Assembly: GCF_001640805.2 (NCBI RefSeq)
Contig: NC_066847.1
Span: 19,087,504 to 19,151,503, forward strand
Length of the DNA: 64,000 bases
DNA from: Lates calcarifer
Lineage: Eukaryota > Chordata > Actinopteri > Centropomidae
Reading direction: 5' to 3'
Below the pieces are notes generated by a model. The model saw only the letters and a program-made list of their open reading frames with translations. It had not been told where the DNA came from and did not search any database. Positions 39,701 through 51,200 of this stretch are shown here, in pieces. How positions within the stretch are numbered: the stretch's first letter is position 1; each line of letters begins with the position of its first letter. A program made the translations under genes and the position numbers.

Positions 39701-40393
39701 AAAGCTATGATATCCAGATGATATGGCAATATGGTATCCATTTTGAAGCACAGGGGATCAGTCAAGCTTGATGCTGGCTAGGAGTCCATAAATAAGCTGA
39801 GGTCCTTAGCGTCTGCCCAGATCTGGATGTGGGTCCCACGCTCCCCATTTCCTTCCAGCCCACCTTGGCGGGCCAGTTTAGCCGACTCTAGTGGCTTTAC
39901 ACGGCTAATTTATGCCCATCCCCTCCTGTCATACCCTCTTTAAAATGCCACAGTGGCTGTGGTTGGGTTAAGAAGGGAGAGCGTTGGCGTAGTGGGACCC
40001 TGATGGAGTTAGCCTGTGCGTTCACCAGAAAGCTGCTAAAACATATGAGCTCTCCTGAATGTGCTAATGGGAAAAGCTCTGCGCTGAGAACGTATGAACG
40101 CAGTTTCAGGAAGCAGTAAATGTCACCGCTGATTCTTAATTACGTGCCCCATTCCTCCTCTGCGCTGTGGGCTGCATGTGGAGCTTTAGAGGCTTTCTCA
40201 GGTGGGATCAGATTGTGGTTACTGGCTTATTCAGAATGTCACCATAAAGAGTACAGTAAATCATTATAAAATATTCTTCATTATAGTTTTGGTTACTTTT
40301 TAAAGTTAAAAAATGTGTCTTTGCTCATATTATACTTCCTCCTTATTGAGAAATAATTTCTATATTCCTTGGCTGATTTTTAGCCACACTAGC

Positions 40394-40782
40394 AGCATGG
40401 CTTTAGGGATGTCAATGTCAGTCTGTCTTGAGGTGACCTGGTTTTGTCCAGACGAAAATATTCTTGAAAATCCTGAATGGGTTTGTGCAAAAGTCATGGT
40501 CTCCATAAGAAGCCCACTGCTGTTGGCGATCCCCTTTCCTTTCCTGTGGCACCACCCTGAGGCTCAGATGTTAAGATGTAATAACTTTGGTGATTTCAGT
40601 TTGTCCAGCATCTTGGTAATTACATTATATTCCCATCAGCCTCAGTTGTACTTTGTATTTGTGTTACTATATTTCCTAAACATCAGCATTTACTTAACAT
40701 ATTAGTGTGGTGATGTTACCATTCACCTTAAAGGGCCACTATAAGTACAGCCTTATAGATCTGCTAGCATTGCTGCAGGCTC
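40394..40782 (+). mobile_element. fish interspersed repeat, longest copy in window
   Basis: It runs from atggctttagggatgtcaat and gtcagtctgtcttg through taataactttggtgat and cccatcagcctcagttgta to gctagcattgctgcaggctc. This order follows a long repeat consensus I recognise from teleosts. It is non-coding and diverged. Confidence 0.7.
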
Positions 40783-43700
40783 TTAGTCTTGTTAAAGTGA
40801 GCAAATAGCCTTAGATTATACAAACGTCCTCCTTATCACAACTCATAATATCTGTTTTCAGATTAATTTGTATATTTTGTGCCTGTGTAGCAGATGTAAA
40901 ATTTATTCACCATTTTAAATATTGAAACTTCCATCAAGAAGTGATCCAACACATCTTTGCTGGATGCTCCGGGGCTATGCAAGCTGACAAGTCCTTATTA
41001 TGCGCTTGCTATTCTGAGAAACAAATCATTTTGTTTTTATTCATGCTGTAAAAAGCTCTGGGACCGATATCCAGACAGAACAAATGTCTTCCTTTGCAGA
41101 GCTGTGGGGAGTTACAGTCAGAAGGTCTGCTGGACTCTATGCCAACAGAGATGGGTCTTTTGGAGGCCAAGTTGGCGTTTGCCTTTCCCTTGAGCACATC
41201 ATTTATCCCTAAAATGGCCTTGAATGCAGCACTGTTCTTCCTTTCACCTCAACCATGATACAGTATCCTCAGTAGGTGTGTTTATGGCTCTGTAAATCTG
41301 TCATCTTCAGATTACCACTAAATACTGAAACCAAATATTGGTATCACTTGCAAGACTCAACAATCCAGTTGACCTCTCCTCTATATTAAGTATTGAATAA
41401 TAGTGAATAATTATAATGAAGTATTAAATAAAAAGCAAGGTTTGACTCCTGGGATATAAGAGATGAAAGATAAAAGGAAGAAAAATTAATGCTGATGATC
41501 AAAGACAACAAAGAAAATATTTAGGGAGTATTTTAAGGCACATGTTTTAGCTGCAATAGCGCCAAGATTGACTTGCCATTTTACAGTTCACCTCCCATCT
41601 GGCTTAAATTGGTTTTAGCTGATTGTCAGGGAATTACATCTTTATTTTAATCCTCTGGTTTTCAGGGGGATGGGGAAGTGTGGTTGATTTTCAGCTGCAG
41701 GTCGTAAAATCTCTGTCCTGGTAAAACATTTTATATTGTGGCCCAGAAAGCTTTTTAAACAATGGCTTTGGTGTAAATCATGCCTGGAGCACATGCGTCG
41801 TTTGCGGAGGCAGTGGGAGGCTACCATTTATCCCGCCTGAATCATATAAGTCTTCTCATGGGAGCTGAGGGTTTGGACTTAACTGTAACTTAATGTCATT
41901 CCTTGGTAACCTTAGCTTCACTTGTCTTTCTTTCTGAGAACTCTGGGCCTGTTAACTCAGGTCATCACCCCATAATATTGCAATCTCTTAACTTCACCCT
42001 TTATTCTGCCACAGAGGAGCAGAGGAAAGGATCAGTTAAACTTCTGCTGCTTGGAAAGCCTACTTAGTGTCCCTTTACAAGACCCCAAAAACATTTTCGG
42101 TTTACATTTCTGTGTTATTTTGCATGGGAAGACTTCTCTGGTGTCATTTTACCCTACAGTGAGTGATGATAGAAACAATGTTGCTATGTTTTGCAATATC
42201 CTTACAAGGATATTGACTGGTTGGTTTTCCATCATTTATGTCAAGTGAAAACATCAGGCAAATTAAGCTTGCATTGGTCTCTCCTCGTAAGGGTTAGCAA
42301 CTCATTTTGTTGAAATGACATGCAATGATTTGTATTTCAACATATAGTTAAGCGCAGTAAGTATAATGTAAGAAAAAAATACCACAGTCAAATTGCCAGT
42401 TATTCATTAAAGTATTTTATTTGGGAAAAATGAAACTGGCGATGTGACTGTGGTAATTTAGAGCTTTGGTACAACTTTCTTCATTGTTGACTTTAGTTGA
42501 AGGCTAACATGTCTTTTTATTTTATAGTAGTGCTGATTGACAGGTCAGTACACAACTTTGGTCCAGACTGGAAAATCTCACAACACCTAAAAAATAGGTT
42601 TGTAAGGCAAGACACATAAGCAGTCAGATGATTGTATAAAATTTAAACCCAAACAAAACCCCAAGTTAGCCTGACTTATTAGGAAGTGAAAACGTAGGTG
42701 AACTGTAAAAGTATTACCCAAATGTTAACCACAATTTAGAGATCACCTACCTGGTTCAAAGCTGTACCACTATGGCTGTTTTCTTACACAGATTTAGACA
42801 CACATAAAGTGGTTCAGCTTATCTAGCTAAACCATTGGCTTGTTTATAATCCATCTTATTAACAGATTGCTTGCTTCTTGCACCATCTGACCTCAGTGAT
42901 TTCACCTTGTTCTCAGATGTCAGTGATTACTTTGGGGTGTACACTGTTATCATAACTGATAGGAATGATGGCAAAAAGTACAGCAATGAGATCCAAGTTG
43001 TGATAGAGCAACGTTATCCTTTGTCTATGGACAATCAGTTCCCCTAATCCTCCTGACCACTTCCATGCTTCCCTCATGCAATCCAACACCCAAGCCTGCC
43101 CTTGTGTGAAATAACAATGCACTATATCATTTTTTCTCACCTCGTCGTCTTCATGGATTATTGTTTAAACTGTGAGGAGACACCTCCAGCAATGTTGTGG
43201 TAGGGAACCGGCTCCGAGTGAGTGTCAGTCAAACACATTAATTTCCTCCTCCGGTGTTTAGTTTTAAACTCTGGGCACACCATCGATGCCACAGTTTATT
43301 TTCTGTAGTCATACATTTGCGAATATGAGAAGGATTTCTTCTGAAAGCAAATATCAGAAGGTTATGGATTAAGGGTGCGTGGGGGTATAATTTCTGTGTC
43401 GGCCTGTGAAAATGTGCACGTCCTCGTCCCCCCCCCGCGCACTGGCACCGCAAAATACACCAGTGTTAAGTGGATAGTTGAGCGTGTGTGTGTGTTTTAT
43501 ATAATTCCCCAATTCGCCAAAGGTATGGACATTCCCCACTACCAAATCAAACAAGCCAAGACCCAGACTGTCAGCAGTGAGTTAAGTCTCCACGATGGCT
43601 TTGCTGTGCAGTATAAAAAGTGTGTGTGTACTGGTTAAGTGTCGAGACATCCGCTCTGATGTTGTGATTAAGGTTGCTGACTATTTGCTCTGGAGTGCAG

Positions 43701-44672
43701 CACATTCCTCTCAACCTTAATTGATAGCAATTATGTGGTTTTTGATTTGGTGTTTGATTGGGAGGTGGATTTGAAGTCTTGATTTGAAGGGCACAGAGTT
43801 TTTATTGTCTTTGGAACGTCAGGGTTGAATGCCTGAGTGATAGCTTGCTACCTTGTAAGTCACATCAAGGGGCACCAGTGGGTTGGCACTAACTTGGACT
43901 GCTCTATTTCTTTTTTTTTAACTTTCTGTTTCAGCTTTTGTTTTTGTGTCTTGCCACTGCAAAAATTAAAACTGAAAAGCTACTCAGTTTATAGTATATT
44001 CCCATGTGCCAAGAGCTGTCCATCTTACCAGTTGTTTTTCTCTATAACTAGAGGAATTGTCCCTCCAGGGGACACCTGGCTTGTTCCCCACCTCCACAGT
44101 GCAAATGCTCACTGGCTTAAACTGCCAGATGTTATGAAAGGCTCTATTGAAGTAGACCTTTAGGCCATAAAGGAATAGAAAAAAGTCGCCATGACTGAAA
44201 AGTCTATTCTGATACCTTCAGTGACCAGACTATGTCATCTGATTTTACATGGGGCTCTCACATGTAACTCCTTGTAAAGCAAAACACAGTCAAGAACCGG
44301 ACATGAAGTCATGTGCTCCCAAATATGTCCTAGTTTTATTTAGCTGTATGTTTGGAGTCAGCACTTCTCTGCATGCCTGGAAATTTGAGTGTTTTTTTTT
44401 CTACAGATACCACAGTATGACTGAGATTTTTTGACATTTCCAAAACAAGAGTGCTGGCAAAAGAAGAAGAAAAACCGTCCAGAGCTGAAAAGAAATGAGA
44501 AACAGTGGCATGAATGATAGAGAACGGGAGAATGGCAAGCAGGATGGAAAAAATAGGAATATGAGAGACAGAAATTTGAGATATTAGGAGAAAAAAATGG
44601 AAAGAATCAAAGGGGGAAGAAAATTGGTTTACAGTTGTCTGTCTGCCATTATTCTCACTCTATGACTGTCTG
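40783..44672. other. non-coding stretch upstream of adamtsl1 exon 1
   Basis: There is no gene. One repeat fragment is listed separately, and short C/GC-rich text is at about 43426-43440. The region 41640-41850 is repeat-poor. Confidence 0.55.
42549..42590 (+). mobile_element. fragment of the 40394 repeat family
   Basis: The text acacaactttggtccagact and then ggaaaatctcacaacacc matches an internal piece of the same consensus. Confidence 0.5.
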
Positions 44673-44859
44673 ACACACACACACACACACGCACAAATGT
44701 GTGAAGTTGTGAAGTTGCAGCTGGCCCAACTCCTTGTTTGAACTAGCATGCTTGACTGAGGCCCATTTATTGATTGGCTAGTGTGCCAGACCTGAGGACT
44801 CGCAGGGGCTCGGATACCCCCCTGATTACTCCCCTCTGCCTTCACACATCGCACGCACT

Positions 44860-44902
<43 letters not shown>

Positions 44903-45072
44903 ACTCACTCTCTCTCCCAGCCCTCCTCCCTCCCTCAACCTTCCCCAAGTTACTCCTGTGGAAGAACGGGAGCAAGTCAGAGAGGAGGACGGCAGGCAGA
45001 CAGGACACACAGAGTGACCCAGAGAGGAGAGAAGAGAGCATCACACATCAGGCTCATACACACACACACACG

Positions 45073-45101
<29 letters not shown>
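44673..45101. repeat. three (CA)n arrays around the adamtsl1 start region
   Basis: (CA)n arrays lie at 44673-44690, 44863-44896 and 45058-45101; the last is interrupted once by gcat and ends 48 nt before the ATG. Arrays like this vary in length between individuals and can adopt Z-DNA. Confidence 0.9.
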
Positions 45102-45106
<5 letters not shown>

Positions 45107-45148
45107 GAAGCAGAACTGGAGTAATCAGCTCATATACTTTGAAAAGGC
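44700..45148 (+). promoter_or_regulatory. adamtsl1: probable promoter and 5' UTR of adamtsl1 signal-peptide transcript
   Basis: No splice acceptor is needed in front of the exon 1 ATG, so the transcript probably begins shortly upstream. The region holds a pyrimidine-rich tract (about 44905-44946), then a purine-rich tract (about 44965-45040), interleaved with (CA)n arrays. I see no clear TATA box at a sensible distance. The transcription start cannot be placed from sequence alone, and an upstream 5' UTR exon remains possible. Confidence 0.4.
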
Positions 45149-45202
45149 ATGGAGCAAGATTTTTCATCTTGCCAGCTACTGGTGACAGCTCTTCTCATCC
45201 TG
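45149..45202 (+). CDS. adamtsl1: adamtsl1 exon 1, signal peptide
   Basis: This exon has 18 codons, starting MEQDFSSCQ and followed by a short hydrophobic run LLVTALLIL. The ATG has G at -3 and G at +4, a favourable context, and an in-frame TGA lies 9 nt upstream, which fixes the start for this transcript. The donor is gtacag, weaker than gtaagt. The exon ends on a codon boundary, as does the signal exon of human ADAMTSL1, whose next residues are also [10 protein letters not shown]. The n-region is acidic (E2, D4) with no basic residue, unlike the human leader. Signal cleavage would probably fall near the exon 1/2 junction. Confidence 0.85.
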
Positions 45203-48200
45203 GTACAGTAATGTTTCCTTTTTTTCATTTCTTCCTGTTCAGCCTTTTATCTTTTATTTCATCATTAATCCCCTTAAAATACTTGTCACACCAAGTAATG
45301 CATTCAGAAAGCATTTGTTCTAATAAATTTCTTTACTGTGCATAAGTGTGTGTGCATGCACAGTATGTATTTTATGATTATGTGACTTTGCGAGCAGCAT
45401 CAACTGTAACAGGGCAGTTAGTGAAAAGTCCCCATTCTTCCTCTGTGTTTTTCATCCAAGTCACAAAAGTAGATTTGTCATGCATGTGCAGGTCAAGCAG
45501 GCTGTTTTGTCGGAGGTGAGGGCTCCCTGTTACGCTGCAGTGACTCCCTCGTGGTTTGATGGTCAGCGCGGTGCCGTGCGGCACGGAGCAGACGACAAGA
45601 GATTCAGCAGATGTGCAAATATCATATGTCTTTTGCCGACTGAAAAGGCCATCGTGTGTGTATTGACACAGTCTGCTAAAGAAGGCACCAGAGTCGGGTT
45701 TCTTTTTCCCCGTCAAGGAGTTTTCCATCTTCAAGGAAAATGTCCTTAGTCTCAGCTGCTGACAGGTGACTTAAATAGAATCTGTCCATCAGAATAACAT
45801 ATAATGTGGAGATCAGTGGTCTTTTATCATACGCTCATTTCCTCTCTTCCACTTGATCCCATGAAAACATGGGATGGGTGACAGCCAGGGTGCCTCTGTG
45901 GTTATGGGTTGGCTCTTTTTCTCTCAGGGTAACAGAGAAGAGGGTAGAAGAGAACATATAGGACTAAATATACATGCTTTGTTATGTAAATGGTACTGTT
46001 AAGGAATTTGAGGTGGCATTGTGAGTTGTTTATGGGGGGAATCTTGATATGAAAGGGTGCCTTCTCCCTCCATGGAGCCATCTAGTGCAAATAAAACCCT
46101 GGAGGGATCAGAGCAGGAGAGGTGGGACGTGTAGTGATGGAGGGTTAGGGAGCCTCCAAGTGGATATCTGAGCCTTTTGATTATTGGATCCAAATCCCAG
46201 CAGGACGGCCCTCTGACTTAGCGGAACCTTGTGTTCCTCCGCCTTCATTGAGAACAATAGCAGCACAGTCGGCCAAACAACCTCCTCATCTCCATCCCTC
46301 CGTCCCTTCATCTACTTCCCCTCCTCTTTCCTCACCAGCCTTGTTATGCCTCTGGCTCTCTTGGCTTTGCAACACACAGCTCCCAGCTGTAATTGAGTGC
46401 AAAATTCACTGATTGCTTTTCAAAGGAGAATTAAGGTGGTGTGCTAACCGGCTGCCCAGAGCACAGCCTGTGTTTATTTACCGTGGATCCAAACATTGAA
46501 ATAGTTGGCCCGTGCAGAAAGTCACGCCGGTGCCGATATGTTTGGCTGTATGCTCTGTTGGCTGCGTGTTTAGGTCTTGCCGTTCCCCTCTGCTGTTCCT
46601 CAGGCGTCATCAGCACTGACAGCCATTTATATCAGTCCCCACGCACTTTTAATAATGTGAACCCACCACCCCTCTCTGCAGCGTACAGCGTGGGTGTTTT
46701 TGCTACCGTGACCCAAAGAAAATAATCAGAGCAGTATTATAACCTCGTATCTGCTTTCCTCTACAAGATCTATTCATCTTTGTAGACGAAGCATGATGCC
46801 ATGCTGTTGGGGAAAAATGGGGTCAAAGAGGTCAAAATAACTTTGGCATATCATGAGTTTTCCCTCTAAAGGCTGTGTATCTAACACGCAAAGCTCGACC
46901 TTCAGCTCAGTGAGCATAAATCTTTTTAGAGCAGGTGTTGCACACAAAATTCTCATAGTCCCTCCCCTATTCATTGTGTTCAGAGTAAGCAGGGCTTGTT
47001 GTGCCTCACATTTCACTCCTAATCTGCAGGATTTGGGATTTTTTTCACTGTCAAAAACTCTGCTGGATGTGCAAGCACAAGCGGTCGCCTCATGGTGCAC
47101 AGATCTCATGGTGGGAGGCTGTATAAAGCTCACAAAAACTTCACTTCTCTTAAAATATTCTTTCATGCTTCACCAGCACCAGGAAGACGGCCTAAGTGTT
47201 CAGGTTATTGTGGAAAATGATAATTTTCCTATTCATCGCTTTAAAACCTCCAGTGAATGGCAGATTATTTTATTGAATGTGTTTGCACCTCCAGTCCACT
47301 GAGTCACATTCCTGCAGCATAGGAGGTGGATGATTTGTCCCAGTGTTAGTTCCAAGTTCCAGGTCTTTTTCTTCTTTTTTTTCATTTTCCAGGTTTTCAT
47401 CCATTCAACAGGTATAGAACCAGTTTTTCCTTCACCTCAGCCCTCACTGGCAGCCTTTGAGTGGAATACCTCCTCCAAGAGGCTTAGCTCTCCTTGTTAT
47501 TGACAGAAAAGGCAATCTACTCTCCTTTTTTTGCCTTGTATTTAGACAGCATAGCTCTCTAACTCCATTCACTTAGCTCTGCAAAAGGGCATTGAGAAGA
47601 GTGAGGCTGCTGAGTATAACCAACAGGGATAAACATACCTCACATGCAGCCATAGATGATCCACATCACATGACAGTGCCAGTCTTACGAATAAACATCT
47701 TCCTTAGAGCAAGGTGAGTCAGTCCAGTTGAATCTGCACTTAACATACCAAAGGCATTGAGAGGAGAGTCAGATAGAGGGTTGGAGAGGATCTTCGTTTT
47801 TTGGCTGTCACTCTACATCTGAGATACACATTGTCCTTGCGCTTGAAAAACTCATCTTCTCATAATATTGATTTTGGACCCAGCAGTAATGTCCATGCCT
47901 CCGCTGCCAAATACAGCATGATGCAATTAACAGAGAGAGGAACACAATTGAGGCCTGAAGCTTAAGAGAGGACTAACATTTCATAATCTAGGGGATGACT
48001 CAGACAACTGAAATATGCACGAGGGGCAAAAGTCGAGAGGTTCTGATTACTTCCCCTTACCGTCTGTCTTATCCTGTCACATGCACTCCTGTTTTGTTTT
48101 CAGCAGCTCTTGGAATTTAGTCCAGGCTCTTACCAGCAGTGCTGCGTTTGTGTCTGCTCTCATTAAACAGTTTCAAGGCTCAGCCATATGAGAAAGATAG

Positions 48201-51200
48201 GAAGTGAAATAACTCGCTTTTAACATGTTGCATGCTTGATTGGGTCCTTGTACAACTGTTTAGACAGGCAGTCTAGCATAAATATAGCACTTGTGTCAGT
48301 CCACTGTGTATTTTATCTAAACTAAAGTGGGCTCTGATAATAGGATGGGGGATAATGAATGAGGTGACAACAGTGAAAAGGGAAACTGGAGATGCTCATA
48401 CCATCCATGACAGTTCACATAAACTGTGCCCTTCCTTTCTTCCCCCAATCACGTCTCTTCCTCTGGTGTGTAGAGCTCACGGACGGCCCGGTCAGAAGAG
48501 GACAGAGACACGCTGTGGGACGCCTGGGGCTCGTGGAGCGAATGTTCCCGTACCTGTGGAGGAGGAGCCTCGTACTCCCTCCGACGATGCCTCAGCTCCA
48601 AGTAAGGCTTTACACTTAGGTGTCACCTAAAAGCCTATTACATACACGCAGTAACATTTGCATGTGCCATACACAAATTTTCATGGCTTATGCGTAACCT
48701 ACTATAAATATAAAATGGCTCAGGACAAGAATGTTAATCTTGAGGCTGAATTTCAATAATGACTTTAATTACTTGGTACCGTGCTAACACACTAGGTTAA
48801 GATGGTGAACCTGGTAATCAGTACATCTGCCTAACTTCAGCAGTCGTCTGTAGCATAAATCAATAAAGAGAAACAAAGAGAAAGAGACCCAGAGACACAA
48901 AATACAGGCACGTTTTTTGAGTAGGGGATTCTGAATGCCGCTCAGTCTCTCAGTCATTAAGAGATGCTAACATCGCAGGAGGAGAGGATATACTGTAAAC
49001 TCAATGTGTATAATTTAGAGTTAGAGCCTCATTGACCTTCAGATAAATGGAAACATCCCATGGGCAATTTGTAAACGTGTGCTCAAACACTATCTAAGGT
49101 AATCTCCTCTTGTAAAGAGCAAAGTCCTGGCTGGGGTTGGACTGGTTTCCATTAAAGTGCCATATCACGGCTTGAAGATTCAACAGATGGAAGGAGGAAG
49201 GGGCAGGGGGGTCTTTTTCTGTTGCTCACAGCTGTTCAGCCAAATAAATCCAGACAGCGTCCCTAATAGTGTGAATAAATCTCATCAATCGCTCCGTTCC
49301 CATGGGCTGTAATGAGAGCGCTCAAAATACATCTGACTGTTTTGTGACTGTTAAATAGCCCTGAGGGGTCAGCTGAGATCACTTTGCCCATCCACCTCCT
49401 AAAACTGTCTAGACGGCCATATAAGCCCAAATCTTGAATTCATCAGTGACAGTAGGGATCTGATTTTCAGTAATGGCCCGGACATGTTTCTTCACAAATC
49501 AGAGCATAACAATCAATGTCTATTGCCAAAGTACATGTCACTTTTAATAACTCTTTTCTGTGATAGAGTTCTCTGTGAGCAATGACCCTACATTGGTTGG
49601 ATTCCCACTGCTCATCATCTTGGCTTAAGTTGCGGGACAAACTGAAATTTTCACTGAAACTTTCACTCTGGACCACTCTGTCCTTTCATCCTTGTGCCAA
49701 AGTCACTCGGTTGGTTAGACTTGAAGCTAACCCAGTGGGCTTAAAGTTTAAAGCTTTGGGCCAAGTGCTCTGGGCAAAGTGGCCTATTAGAAATGGATTT
49801 GAGGAACAAGAGAAGAAAAAATGAGACCGAAGGAGGGTATGTTTTCCATAGAAATGTTGTCACATTTATAGACTGGGAAATAGCTGCAGGGTGACTTCAC
49901 TGCATTCCTCTATTTTACAGTTCCCAGAAAGTATCGCTCACTCAGTAAAGGTAGCCAGTCAACTTTGCTGCTAAAGTCACCTCTGTTCCACTGATGGGGG
50001 CTTCAGAGGGAGCACCAGCATTGACAGGAGCAGCCAGTGGTCATAAAACAGTGCAACTGTCCAAAGACGCACTGTGAAAACAGCACAGATCATACTTGAG
50101 GTCACGATCAGATGTACTGCAACTCTCCATAACCATGAATCCATCCGCACTGGTACTAGAAAACCAGGCTGAGACTCATAAGGCTGTCAAAACCTCAAAC
50201 TCAAAGTGACAGACTCCCCCCTGCCCTGTACTGCATTGTAAACACTGAGGTCAATGTCTTTTTGAGGAGTTCATTTCATGATATCAGCAGCTGCCATTTC
50301 TCTTTGCTTGCCCAGAATTTTTTGGTCAGGCAAACCTCAGATTGCTACTGGCTGTAAAAGCAATTGACGTGTTAAGAGGTGTTTGGGGTTTGAGCTCCAT
50401 GTGGGAAGTCGGGAATGTGTATGTTTACGTACATGCTCATGTTTACAAACTCATGTGTCCTTTGGTGGTTGCAGTCATATATGAGATTCTTGAGCAAATG
50501 GTAGAACCCTCCGTCCCACCTCATCCCACCGCACCCCACTATTGCGTGGGAATAAGGGAGCAGTAGCCTGGCCCCGGGTGGCAGATCAAACAGCGTCATT
50601 AAAAAGCACAGCACAAGGCCCCTTGTGTGTGTGTGTATGTGTGTGTGTGACTCTTTGGAAAGAGTGGCTGGAAACGGGCCTGCAACACCCTCCAAACCAA
50701 TACCACTCCAACTCTCTGACCTTTAAACACACACACACACACATGCTCATAGGACCCACTGCTACTGCAAAAAAGCTGGAAAACCTCCCAAACGGGCAAA
50801 TGCAATGTACAAACTAAACACAGGTCGCCTGGCCCTCATTAGTCCCACCCGCACAACACACTGCATTTGATCGCAAGCTCCATTATTAACAACAGCATAG
50901 CTGGTTTGAAGCGACTGTAGACATATGGATTGGGTGTCATGGCAAGAGAAAGCGAAGCTCTATTATTTATGAGGCTCATGGTTGGCAAACACTTGAGTCT
51001 TTTTTGTCATTATAAAAAGAGACCACTCTCAACTTTATTTAGATTTGATTTAAACAATCTGAAATTTGATAATTTGTCTTATTCCTGATAAGGAGGTTTA
51101 TACTATTCACTTGGTCACTTGATTTGCAGAAATTGCAGGCAGTCATATTAAATGTCTGTGGTGTTTTGGAACTTAACCAAAGGCATGCCACAGCTGTGTT

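Larger units (their letters stand above)
30766..40393. other. non-coding stretch
   Basis: No gene is supported apart from the weak segment at 36639. Contents include (GT)n followed by a T-rich run at 32148-32195, a C run at 32555-32564, (CA)n at about 33236-33250 and about 34768-34787, and a short inverted repeat about 36130-36150. Regions 31880-32045 and 39820-40160 are repeat-poor and somewhat GC-richer, candidates for conserved non-coding elements. Long open frames at 33144-33608 and elsewhere lack family or splice support. Confidence 0.55.

Noticed and set aside
46853..47302. 149-codon + strand open frame in adamtsl1 intron 1
   Set aside because: It has no suitable splice sites, phase or homology to the ADAMTSL family.
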